NCBI GenBank assembly: GCA_038503075.1
Contig: JBCAML010000001.1
Location: 2,728,001 to 2,792,000, forward strand
Direction: 5' to 3'
From: Gyromitra esculenta
Lineage: Eukaryota; Ascomycota; Pezizomycetes; Pezizales; Discinaceae
DNA length: 64,000 nucleotides
Positions 35,591 through 46,371 of this stretch are shown here, piece after piece (position 1 is the stretch's first letter; each line of letters begins with the position of its first letter). Both the position numbers and the translations under genes were made by a program. The notes beneath the pieces are model-generated. The model did not search any database. It saw nothing but the letters and a program-made list of their open reading frames with translations, and had not been told where the DNA came from.

Positions 35591-35877
35591 ACAGTCACTC
35601 ACAAGGTGACGGCGAATCCTGTCTGATGGCGAACAAGGGTTACTCGGGTCAAGCACTAAACCAGAAATGGTAATTCCCCAAGAAAACGCGAAAAGCACCC
35701 AACAGCGAATTCAAGAATAAAATAGCCCTGAAATAACACCTATAATCAATAGACTAAAGAGACTAATTAGGAATCTAAAATTTCTAATGTTCTGTGAAAA
35801 AGTTGTGAATCCTATGGTTTGGAGATGTAACCCTGTTTGCCATCAGACAGGATTCGCCGTCACCCCGTGAGTGACTG
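35591..35877. mobile_element. MITE with long, well-kept terminal inverted repeats
   Basis: A 287-base element bounded by TA on both sides (35589-35590, 35878-35879). The ends begin CAGTCACTCAC and finish GTGAGTGACTG; the inverted repeats extend over ~52 bases with only about five differences and share GGTGACGGCGAATCCTGTC. CAGT-starting ends with a TA target fit the pogo/Fot branch of Tc1/mariner. There is no transposase; the interior is AT-rich. This is the cleanest element in the window. Confidence 0.85.
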
Positions 35878-37507
35878 TAACTAGAGTAAGTGGTATGTGT
35901 TCAGGTTTCATTAAAACCCTTATTGAGATAATAGAACAAAAATACCAACAGCAAATGTCATACCTAACAACCAGAGCCTCCGAATCCCCAGAAACAGAAA
36001 TTTTTGCTCTCCGGACAAACGAACCCCACACGAACACTTTGGTCTGAAAATAGCGATAAATCGAATTAGATCCAAAACTCATTCTTCTGAGAACCTGATA
36101 TTGAGGTCGTAGACAACCTATGATGCGGCAGCCTCTTGTATCAAGCACCATATACCGTAGGTATTCGAAAAAATTCGCTATCTTCGCAGGGTTGTCATCT
36201 CCATCACTAGATAATTATCCTTAAAGCGACCTAGCCCAGCGCCGAGTTTGTTGAGCCTCGCGATTTAATGAGGGATGGAAATATATACCTGCTCCAAAAT
36301 GATAGTGCACAGACAGGGACAAGGGGTTGGCCAACCCAACCCGCAGACGGAGGTTTAGGGTTTCATTCCCGTTTCTCCATATCCGCCTGACCAGTTCCGC
36401 CATCAGGCCAAGGACGGCTGTGTGAGAGGTTGCGTAACTAACCGCTTAAGGCGAGTAAACCCGATGGAGAAAACTCGTGATCACATGACACGTTTGGCTC
36501 AACTCAACTACATGTACCCACATGCAAGTACACGTAGTTTGGCTATGTTTTTCGAATCCCAACTAAATCTACTTGTTCAATAAGTCAGCTTAGCTACATG
36601 TACTCTATCTGTGAGCTCAGCCCACCTACCCATTAGAAGTTAACATTTGTAAAATTATAAAAAAATAGAGGGTAACATGCCCCTAAGCGTATTTGTTGAG
36701 TGCACACTGCGCATGGGAAGCCTAGAAACCCTATGGTAAACAGTAGCCGAGAGACCTTGTCTCAAACAAGAAATATGACAGTAGTTGTGTTTGCCGTTCT
36801 ACTCGTTCTAACTGGGCTTCTAAGAATTGATTCTAGAGTGCTCTATTGCCTGCATTAGGTACGCTAGCGCTATAGCGTTTGCGCTTGCAGCCCAATAGCA
36901 TGCAAGTATGTCATGGAATCACAAAAGCACAATTTCCAGAACATACTCATTACTTGCAGGGTGCGCAGCCTATCGAGCCAGAATACGGGAAGGTGCTGTA
37001 GGCTCTCTTCAACCTTGTACCATTGCCGAGGGGTGACGTGCACGATCTCAGTGTAGCAGTACTGAGCCTTTCTAGAGGTCAGTTTTAGAGGAGCGCAGAC
37101 AGAAAACAAACCTCAAGACATAAAGGCTGTGAGTCGAGAGAGAGAGAGGCACACGTGTAGATTACTAATTCCCTTCTACTATTTATTTAGTTTAGTTCAC
37201 TATATTGCGTATATATCACCTTCTTGGTAACGGTACGAGTTTAAAGAGTGCCTACAGTAGCTCAGCTACTGCAGTAAGATTGCTGTGAAGCACTCCACAT
37301 AAAATACCCCTAAATGCGTCATGTTTCGCTATCTAACCCTAGCAGCCTCCCGTTAAGCGGCTTAGTCTTCATACCTTACTCGCCTCCTTACGCTCGCCCC
37401 ACGGCGTTGGCGATTTAATTTGGCAGCATATGAGCTGTCGCGTGCACGATTATTTAGCTTTTGTAAATACAGAGTAACCGTTAGTGGACTATTGCAGGGT
37501 AGAAGTA
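35878..37507. other. Gene-poor AT-rich stretch
   Basis: No supported gene or RNA. The open frame at 35843-36151 minus overlaps the end of the MITE and is not a gene. Confidence 0.4.
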
Positions 37508-37641
37508 CTCGGATACCACACGAAGAACCTGAAAATGCATGTTCTATGTCGGGGTTTCTAGTTAGTTGGATCTAGCTATATCAACTTATTGATTAATCAA
37601 CCTAATACCCTTGTTTTCAGGTTCTTCGTGATGTATCCGAA
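37508..37641. mobile_element. Small TA-flanked inverted-repeat element (MITE)
   Basis: About 134 bases with inverted ends of ~32 bases; the left reads CTCGGATACCACACGAAGAA and the right is its near-inverse (CGTGATGTATCCGAA), both carrying CACGAAGAACCTGAAAA in the same orientation relative to the end. TA is present on both sides (37506-37507, 37642-37643). Non-coding. Confidence 0.65.
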
Positions 37642-37807
37642 TACTCTATGGGTTAGGTTCTTATAACTACTAAGGACAGGGATATGAAGACAGTACAGGT
37701 CTCACGTTATCTCTACAGTGACCCCATGGATTGGAAGGCTCAACTGCCTCATCCCCACTTCTAGTACTAATCACTATTCATATCACTAACACCATGCAGT
37801 AGCCATC

Positions 37808-37944
37808 ATGGCGCCAGCTGACCCTTAGACTAGTGAGAAATACAGATTCTCCGTCTTCGAGGGTGATGTGATCAAGTCGCTTGGCCATTAGAAAAGTAAT
37901 TGGGATCCCACAAAGCTACTGAAGCAGGTCTGAAAGGCGGATAA
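37808..37944 (+). pseudogene. Decayed coding fragment with three in-frame stops
   Basis: From an ATG at 37808 one frame reads MAPADP, stop, TSEKYRFSVFEGDVIKSLGH, stop, KSNWDPTKLLKQV, stop, KADN. The stops are TAG, TAG and TGA; each is one C-to-T change from CAG (Gln) or CGA (Arg), the pattern that repeat-induced point mutation leaves. The pieces between them look protein-like. The family is unknown. Confidence 0.35.
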
Positions 37945-38558
37945 TTAATTCATATATCTCACTGTTGCAAGGGATGGTAATCATGAGCTGGTGTGTATGA
38001 GTATACGTAGACTACGTACACATCAAGTCATTTGTCTCGAATCTAAAAGAAAATAGAAATCCTGAATGTCGAATCCCAAATTTCTGTAATAGCCCTTCTG
38101 AAGGTTGTATTCACTTTGCCAGTAATTATAAGCCAAATACATTATTTGACGAGATATCTTATAAAGTATAAGCCCAAATTTATGATATTTCTGTTCTAAA
38201 GCAGAAAACATAAAATCGAATACAGAAGCAACAGTCTACTAAGTTTAAGAAATTTAAATCGGGAAATCCACCTCACTAGCCCCATAATATTTCCAGCGCC
38301 CGATAGTCGCGATTTCCGAAGAGCAAAACTAATTCAAGAATAAAGGTCTAATTCGTCAGCTGAACTCATCAAAAAGTAGCAAATAAACTAGATATTTTGT
38401 GACTTCAGAATACAATTCTTGTGATAACATAGTTGCCACCCAATAGATTCTCACAGCCATGTTCAATAACAATCATGGTGCTAAAAACTACTGCCCAACA
38501 TTATAGGATGCGAAAAATCAACACTCACGTGGCAGAAAGTTAGCCGTATTAAAGCGAC

Positions 38559-38780
38559 TTAACTCTTCGGTTTTGTTTGGGTTTCTGACGCTTTGGCTGC
38601 AGGGGCTGTCGGATATTCAACCGTGGCCGGGTGAGTCTTTACCTCACAACCACTGATCCACTTTCCAGTCGGATCTGCATAGCCCAGACCACAGGTACAC
38701 GTTTCCTTACTAGCACAGGCTGGAGGCCCACAATCACCAGAGTTGATATCTTGATCAGAATGCGATGTTTGAGAAGACAT
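38559..38780 (-). CDS. Small cysteine-containing protein
   Basis: A 73-residue single exon with a TATATAAAG 93 bases upstream of its ATG, the spacing seen for other genes here. Its five cysteines lie in the first two thirds (SGDCGPPACASKETCTCGLG, then WISGCEVK) and its last 25 residues are polar (Ala/Pro/Lys/Thr). There is no signal peptide, so it is probably cytosolic. The CxC and spaced cysteines recall small fungal metal-binding proteins, but it does not match a metallothionein consensus I know. I cannot name a family. Confidence 0.55.
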   Translation of the reverse strand: MSSQTSHSDQDINSGDCGPPACASKETCTCGLGYADPTGKWISGCEVKTHPATVEYPTAPAAKASETQTKPKS

Positions 38781-38872
38781 TGTCTCGGACGGAATGGTTA
38801 GATCTGGTGGCTATGGTATGTATAATTTTGGAGAAATTGTTGTCCACTTTGAAGCTCAGCAGCAATGTTGAG

Positions 38873-38881
38873 CTTTATATA
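38873..38881 (-). promoter_or_regulatory. TATA box of the small cysteine gene
   Basis: TATATAAAG on the minus strand, 93 bases before the ATG at 38780. Confidence 0.55.
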
Positions 38882-38999
38882 ATTCATATTATTCCTGCAG
38901 GAACAAAAGGCTGAAAAATCAATAATAATCATGAGGCTCAAGTGGTACCTTCACCCTTCCTAGGCCTTCTAACTTTATAGCTACAGTTTTGTAGTGCCA

Positions 39000-39275
39000 C
39001 ATAGCTATAGTGCAACAAGGCGGGGAACTTTCATCAACAAAAACTGTCTAAGATATCGTATAGATCGATGGTTTACCGCTTTGAACGAAAAAGAAAAACA
39101 GGGCGTGAGTGAGAGGTTGGAGATCTTGGGATACGAAATCATCCGTGACAAGTATGGCACAAGGCACCCACCAAACTTCGGGGATGGAAAAGGTCGCCTG
39201 TTGTACTCTAGAACATTCGCTTTGTTACTGAATTTTATTAATAGGAAGGTCCTGCCCAATCTCATCTCCAATTAA
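39000..39275 (+). pseudogene. Possible orphan exon, unknown family
   Basis: An open frame with no ATG reads protein-like near its end (FTALNEKEKQGVSERLEILG, GTRHPPNFGDGKGRLLYSRT) and stops at a TAA at 39273-39275. It is preceded by TTTTGTAG, which could be a splice acceptor, but no upstream exon can be found. The opposite strand is also open here. It may be a gene remnant. Confidence 0.25.
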
Positions 39276-40285
39276 GTGAGGGAGCGGAGTGTTTCCCCAG
39301 TGTTGATCAAATCAGATGGCTGTGCACTAATTGAGCCTTAATGTTTACCTAGCCTAATAAAACAGATACGCCTAGAAGATAACAAGAACGAGCAAGCCTA
39401 GCAATGTCCTTCTTCTCACTACGAGCTAAGACACGGCTGCGGGGCTATTGAAACACTTTCGCTGGAAAATTGGCGCCGCGCCTGTCTACTATCACGAGCT
39501 CCTATCCTCCTAATAGCAGACGCACTGAACAAGATTGGCTCACTCACCATTTATACGATTTCGGTCAGGCAGCAACTTTTAGCATTTCCTCTACCTCAGT
39601 CATACCACGAGCCGGTTTGAGTAATAAGACGTGTTTTATCCCATTCGCCCTAGACACAGCTTTACCCTTACCCATATCCATGCAGCTACCAGAATTTTTG
39701 TTGGTTGCTACGCATATAACCGGCATAGATTATGTATCTACTCATGTCACCGGCTTTAAATTAGTCACGTGATCAGATTTGCGTGGCCAAGCCTCCAAAA
39801 TACCAGAAGAATTTGGCACGTGATTAATTTTAAAATCGGCGGCATGAGTGCATAAACTCTAGAAGCACTATTTTCATGCAGCCGATCTCGATGACAGGAT
39901 AAGTCATGGATTGGTAAAACCCCAGTAATTCTTGGAGAAAATAATATTACTGGAAAAGCTAGCCTGAGACCCCGGTATCCATTCGCTGGCAGTAGTTGAG
40001 CCTCAAAATCTATTCAGCTAATTTTTTTGCGAGAAAAGAGCGGTAAATACCGTAATATCTCAGCAATAACGATTCACAGGACTACCATGTTGCCCGGGAC
40101 TGCGAGAATTCTGTGTTGCGATAATTGGCACCCTGATTGGCTAGATCTGTTTGAGGCGTTGAATTTGTGTGGGATTCTCGCAACGCCGGATTCCCCCCCC
40201 CGGCCGCAGCAGCATGGTGTGGGGTGAATGAAATTTGATTGGCTGAATGTGGATTGCGGCTCAATTATTGCCAATACCGTATTTA
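39276..40285. other. Gene-poor stretch
   Basis: No gene supported. A 10-base run of C lies near 40191-40200 next to GGCCGC. Open frames at 40027-40274 on both strands overlap each other. Confidence 0.4.
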
Positions 40286-40453
40286 CAGTCGTACCTCGCT
40301 ATGCCGGAACTCAGCACGCCAAATCCCTTGCTGCCCCGTACAAAATGCCCTGACAAAACATTTTTTCTGCTGCAAAATAAATTTGCTATCCCGGATTCTT
40401 TAGGAAAATCTGCTATCCCGTACGGGATCCACTAGATTCTAGGCGTCCGACTA
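40286..40453. mobile_element. MITE copy 1, with deletion in its right end
   Basis: 168 bases, inverted relative to the copy at 41007-41189 and highly similar to it. The left end is CAGTCGTACCTCGCTATGCC after a TA (40284-40285). The right end lacks 15 bases of the inverted repeat: after GGCGTCCG it jumps straight to ACTA before TA. Ends and TA target fit a pogo-like non-autonomous element. Confidence 0.8.
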
Positions 40454-40493
40454 TAGTTTTTGCTAGTATCGATCCTAGATTCGCCCTCAGCTA

Positions 40494-40622
40494 CCGTAGT
40501 ATTTGGTGAAATTCGTTCCGGCGCTAGTGGGTAGGACATGTGTGTGATCTGTTAAGTCAACATAGGTATCCTATGCACACCTTACCTGCTCGCACCAGAA
40601 CGAATTTCGCCAAATACTACGG
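40494..40622. mobile_element. Small TA-flanked inverted-repeat element (MITE)
   Basis: 129 bases, with ends CCGTAGTATTTGGTGAAATT and its near-inverse; the inverted repeats extend ~40 bases at about 80 percent identity. TA lies on both sides (40492-40493, 40623-40624). It is a different family from the two copies on either side of it. Confidence 0.7.
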
Positions 40623-41006
40623 TAGCACATTGACGCATTGGTTGGTCTGCTCTTGCATGTTCAGGTTCTTGATGCCTGCCAGTGATTGACGTTTGTACCG
40701 GGCTGGGCCCGCATGCAGAGCCGCCTGGTGACAAAGTGACAATTACAAGTGCAACAGGACAAGAGCTGATTTGATAACCGATGCGGATCGCCCATGCAGG
40801 CCTAGATCTCAGCGATACCGAACAGGGTTATGCATGAGAGTAATTCTCGGATTGGTTGAATGCATGAATATACCAAAAATTGGGTAGCCTGCTTTCTTGG
40901 ATCTAACTTGAATTAGTTTAGAAACGACCCGAAATCGGCTGAGATACGCTGCTCAATCTTTGACAGATTCCTTCCGAAGTGTATACGCTACCCGATTTTT
41001 CGAGTA

Positions 41007-41189
41007 CAGTCGCACCTCGTTATGCCGGACGCCCAGAATCCAGTGGATCCCGTACGGGATAGCAAATTTTCCTAAAGAATCCGGGACAGCAAATTTATTT
41101 TGCAGCAGAAAAAATGTTTTGTCAGGGCATTTTGTACGGGGCAGCAAGGGATTTGGCATACTGAGTTCCGGCATAGCGAGGTGCGACTA
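41007..41189. mobile_element. MITE copy 2, full length
   Basis: 183 bases between TA dinucleotides (41005-41006, 41190-41191). The ends are CAGTCGCACCTCGTTATGCC and, inverted, TAGTCGCACCTCGCTATGCC. It ends 94 bases before the start codon of the amidohydrolase gene, so it lies in that promoter. One reading frame through it is open and joins the gene's frame, giving a false longer start. Confidence 0.85.
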
Positions 41190-41283
41190 TATGTTCATTT
41201 GGGTAACAGATAGGACTGACCTTTATAATACCGTACCCCCTCCTCGACCCCATTCTTGCTCCGACTTTTCGGTTATTTGTACA

Positions 41284-44200
41284 ATGGCTTCCTCACCAAA
41301 ACCCCAGCCTAATCTGAAGAGCGTACTTCCAAGCTATGGCGTCAATTTATGGGTGTTCGTGTCCTGGATACCTACGCTGGCGCTAATCCTGTTTTGTGGG
41401 CCACTGCTACACCTCTATCCTCTTCACCACTATTATCCACTCAATCTTTACCACAAAAATGGCGGGGACATTTACCATATCTCCTCAGCTGCTATGCATC
41501 GCTTTAATGCAGGTATTGCTAAATGCAATGTTCATAATAAAACCCTACCAGGAAATTTGACAAACAACTCTCTACGAAAAAACCCTCGAGCTTCCCTAAC
41601 AGCAAATGTGACCTTTATCATACGCAATACAACATTATTTGATGGCTTAGAATGGCTCGAAAATTCGATGGATGTTTTAGTGTCCGATGGCATAATTCAA
41701 GAAATCAATAATCCTATTCGCCCAAATACGCCCGTCGACTATGAAATTGACGCGATGGGCAGTTTTCTGACCCCAGGTCTTGTTGACATGCATTCTCACA
41801 GTACTTTGTATCCGCTACCAGCCACAAAAGACTATATCGAGCTTTTTGACCTCATGTCGGAAGGCACTGAGTTTGTTCAAGTCATGGATTCTATTTTTCC
41901 CATGGATCGTGAGCACAAGCCCCTCCCAGCCCTGTACATTACCTGAATCACTACTTACATAAACCAACCGTTTCTGTAGCGATGGTACCAATTATCGCGT
42001 CTGGTGGTGTTACCACATCCTTGATTCTTCCAGGCTCCACCAATATCATTGGAGGCCAAGGGTTAGCCATAAAAAATCGAGTCCCTAAGTCTCTATCGGT
42101 GGTGGATATGCAAGTGGAATATGAAATTAATCGACCACAAAAACACTTAAAAATGGCGTGTGGTTTTAACCCAAAAGCGTTTCATAGTGGTTTTGATGAA
42201 AGACCAAATTCAAGAATGGGAATAGTATGTTATTTTGTTCAATTACCATCTTTCTGTTTTCCCGTTTAACTGGCTAATTAACTGGACTCGATTTATTGAG
42301 ATTACAGGCTTGGTGGTGGCGTGACCATTTTAAGAGGGCCACACAGCTCAAAGAAAAACAAGAAATGTGGTGTGAAAACGCCCTGAACAGTTCCTCCTAT
42401 AAAATCGAGGAACTAAAAGGATATCCTGAAGATGACAAACTAGAAATGGCTGTCGGTAAAGACCGAATTAATGGATGCCAAGGTTTAGATTCCTAACTAA
42501 AATAACTTATAGGAGCTCTACGTCACCCTCGTGGTGTTAAAATTCATGTTCATTGTAGTGCTTCCCAAGACATCGAAGCCATCCTTCGAATAGCGGAAGA
42601 ATTCGATTTCCAAGTTAATGCAATACATCATGGGAATGACGCACATCTCATCCCAGCCATTATAAAAAGACCAAAGAAGTAAGCAGTTTTCCTTGGATAT
42701 CGTTATTTCTTTAGGTTGCCAATGATACACTCCCATCTACATTTTAAGAACCAAATTTGTGGAAGTGGGGTTACCAGCTAAGTTGTGCCTTGTATATACA
42801 TATTAGTTATAATGTTACGTTAGCAATTTGGGCCTTTTATGGGTTGAGCGTAATGGAGAGTGAGTTAGATATGTCGCTTCACGTAGAAGGAATGCTCATT
42901 TTTGGGCAGATTACAGAACTTCTGTATACGGCGGTAAAATTCTTGCTGAAAACGATATCCCAATCGCCTTCAAGTCTGATCATCCCTGGGTGAACGCTAA
43001 ACATCTGATGTAAGACTATCCCCATTATTTATCTGAGTAATTACACTGTAATCTAATTACCAAGTTATAAGATATGAGGCCGCAATAGGTCATTCAGTTG
43101 GTCTAAACGAGCTAATAGCTCTCAGAGCCGTCACTTCCACCCCTGCCAATGCTATCGGACTTGGGCACCGTATAGGCTATGCTCGCCCGGGCTACGATGC
43201 TGATCTCGTGCTATGGGACTCTCATCCTCTGTTAGTCGGTGCTACACCCACCAATGTTTGGGTTGATGGCGTTGCGCTATATAACACAAGCAAAACAATC
43301 CCTCATATCATTAACAAAGAGCAGCCTAAAGGAAGACGTGATGCGAACCAAGAGGAGCGCTCAAGCTGTGAAAAGGGTGCGAAATTGATGGTAGTGACTG
43401 GATTACAAAAGTCTTTCCTCAAAATACCAGGAGAGGGTTTGTCAAAAATCAAGGCCGGAGAGCCATTTCAAATGGTCATCAATGAAGGCAAGATTAAGTG
43501 CATTGGTGTTCATTGTTCAGAGCTTGCGAAGATTGCTATAATGCATGGTGCAAAAGTCCTCAGCCTAGAGGATGGCTACTTGGTTCCAGTAAGTGTAAAT
43601 TCCAGTAAATGGAAGAATCAAAGCTAAAGATACCTAGGGAGTGACAGCGTTAAGCAAGGCTCTAGGGCTTTCGGAAATAGACTTCGAAATTGGGACCCAA
43701 GATGGGGCGTTCGCCCCGGCAAACCCATTTTCACCGGCGTCAATCCCTTATGCTAAATACGGTCTCAATTTTGGCGGCAAACATATGGATTATGCACGCC
43801 GAGGAGGTGTTTTGACTTCCGTAACAGCTCCGAATAGTCTAGGACTCGCATCTGGCCCACCGACACCAATGAGAGGTGTGAGTGCCTTTTTTAGGACTGG
43901 TGGAAAAAACGGTAAAGAACCACATATTCTACACGATAGCTTATAATTACGAAGTCCTATGCTTTAACTAATGCTCTATTAATTCTCAAGTCCTGGACAA
44001 GTTATCAATGCCAAAAGGTATGTTTGCTCATGTCTAAGTAATTCTTAGAAACCCGACTAACAATGCTCAAGAAGAGGTTGCTCTGCATATCGTTATCGGG
44101 CACACCAGCCAAGGTCAGACCATCCTCCAAAATGCGGAAACTAGTAACTCAATACCCGCATCTCATTAGCAAACGGTGATCGTCCAATTTCCGTTCAGAT

Positions 44201-45042
44201 TGCCTCCCTGCGGGCAAGCTTAATCGACAACAGCGGGTTTGACAATCCGTTTGGCCGCGTTTATTCTGGGAAACTCCCATTGGTTATAGAAACAAATAAT
44301 GAGGTAGAATCCAATACTTCTCCCTCTTCCTACTGGATCGCTAACTAGATTTACAGGGTGTCATAGCTCAAATGATCAGGTTGAAAAATGAGTTCTCTAA
44401 TACGAAATTAGTGATACACGGGGGTGCTGAGGCTTGGAAGGTTAGTGTTCATAATATTCATGCTGTGGCCCCACACTATAGCTAACTCATCGAACAGCTG
44501 GGTGAGGAACTTGCAGCATCTAATGTTCCAGTGATCTTGGCTCCATGGAGATGCACACCGTGGACATGGGAAGAAAAAAATTGGTATCATTCAACCCTTG
44601 TCTCTATTACTCGAGCAGACTAAAGCTAATTTATCCCCTAGTTTACCGGGCCCGCCAGAAACTCAGAGCGGGATCGAAATTCTACAGAAGGCTGGTGTAA
44701 AGCTTGGTATTGCGATGACAGGTGCGCGCTCCACTATCCTTTTCAAGGATATCTTACCTAACTCCCGTAGACGATGCTTTACTCTCCAGGCTTTGGATTG
44801 AGGCCGGATGGGCAAAGCGATGGGGCAACATGACTGAACGGGAGGCTGTCGATCTCATCAGCTACAATATCGAAGACATCCTCGGCCTAGGCAGCTTTAT
44901 AAATCACACCAAGAACTTTGTAGTGTTTGAAGGCAATCCCCTTAAGTTCGGTGCTAGAATAGCATTTACTTTCGAACAGCATGGCGACTACGGGGAGGTT
45001 GTGGACTGTTGGCCTGAGCTCGAAGATCCCAACCTTGTGTAG
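41284..45042 (+). CDS. Membrane-anchored amidohydrolase (CE9-like fungal family)
   Basis: Fifteen exons: 41284-41908, 41980-42224, 42308-42455, 42513-42678, 42807-42842, 42887-43009, 43072-43588, 43638-43911, 43991-44017, 44072-44113, 44170-44303, 44357-44440, 44498-44583, 44642-44721, 44771-45042. They give 952 residues in one frame, matching the order of motifs in the fungal family often annotated as carbohydrate esterase 9. Residues ~22-46 form one membrane segment. The amidohydrolase core shows GLVDMHSHS (metal ligands His170, His172), SGGVTTSLILPGSTN, VKIHVHC, NAIHHGND and AFKSDHPW. A second, similar half follows (RGGVLTSVTAPNS, VILAPWRCTPWTW, LPGPPETQSGIEIL, EAGWAKRWGNMTEREAVDLI). The exact substrate is unknown. 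Exons of 36, 27 and 42 bases are very small, and three acceptors are AAG (before 43072, 43991 and 44072). The junctions around 42679-42887 are the least certain. A MITE lies in the promoter. Confidence 0.85.
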
Positions 45043-46371
45043 GCTATGGTATCCTGACCTATGCTACGTTATTTCTTTTAATCTTACGCACTAGTTTGCG
45101 CCTTGAAGGCTTCTTCACTTCTATATTGATCCTAAAAGGAACACACCTTCCTGGGCCAATCAACCGATTGTACAATCCTTCCATTTCGTTCATAACCAGA
45201 ATACGAAACATTATAACCACCGTCCTGGAAAGCGGACAGTTTTAGTACCCCATTGCTCCGAAGCCTCTTCGACGCTACCTACTTATCGAGAACGATCGTT
45301 TACGGATGCCGTACCAATTTCTCTCCCCCTTTTCACTATCCATACATACTAATCAAGCTTCGTAGCTTATTGTGTTTTTGTTTTTGTTTCTGTTTCTGTT
45401 TCAATTTCTGTTTCAATTTCTTCTCTTTCTCATATATCCAGGTTCAATTCTAGCTGTAAAGAAATAAAATAAAAAGCGATGAGTTCGCAGCGATATATCT
45501 GGGGAGATAAAATACCCTAGAAAGGGATTATATTACAAACCCCGAATAAAAATTACCCTGCTGACCCCCACCTCCAGCTCGAAGTTTCAGTTCAAGTTAG
45601 TCAAGGCCCCTCCCTGTCCGTAATTAGACCGCGGGGCCATGCGCGTCATCATAGTCCATCACTCGCGTTATTACCAAAACAGGATTTAAAATTTAGCATG
45701 ACTGCACTCGCAGCTGCAAGCGATGTGGGCACTTGCGTGCGGAGCTAGCACTTGCATGCCACACTACTCGGAGGTACGTGGTTGTTATAACGCACAAAAT
45801 AGTATGAGTAAAAAAACAAAAACAAATGCTCAGCCCAGCCAAGGGATGAACCGTCGAGGATGGTCCTCCGAGCCGCGGACGGCTAGAACCGGTGCTCGAT
45901 ATCGATGGAGTCTCAGAGGTCATTCTTGGCCTCGTGATCCACATATACATGTTGACTATGCTTTTATGTAGGTACATGTAGTATTGCAACTCTTGGGATG
46001 TAGGTTTAATTATAGGTTGGACTTAATGGTTCCCTGAAGTCCATTTTTGGCTATCAGTATCTAGATAGAGGCCCGCTTGAATATCAATCCAACTGTAATA
46101 GTAAACTAAACCAGCCTGTGAATCTACGATAAACCATTTACAGTCCCTTATTTGAGACTATCCTAGTCTAAGCCAAATCTACACTCGATATTAAACTAAC
46201 AGCCCACTTTCATAATAATAACGAAAACCAATATTACGGTGGTGACATCACCCCCTCCCCAAGGTCCGCTTGAACCGCTTGAACTCCCTGAAAAAAGCCC
46301 CCCCCATAAATCCGCCAAGAAAAAAACATAAAAAACGACCGTAACGAACGTAAAAGTCTCTCCACAACCAC
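45043..46371. other. Convergent intergenic region
   Basis: 3' flanks of two facing genes. It holds a TTTTTGTTTTTG / TTTCTG pyrimidine repeat at about 45373-45430. No gene is supported. Confidence 0.45.

Noticed and set aside
40247..41174. Two near-identical small proteins sharing the peptide PNPLLPRTKCPDKTFFLLQ
   Set aside because: Both are translations of the two inverted MITE copies, not genes.
41284..45042. Amidohydrolase locus as a pseudogene with many stops
   Set aside because: Once introns, including micro-exons and AAG acceptors, are placed, all 15 exons join into one frame with every family motif present.
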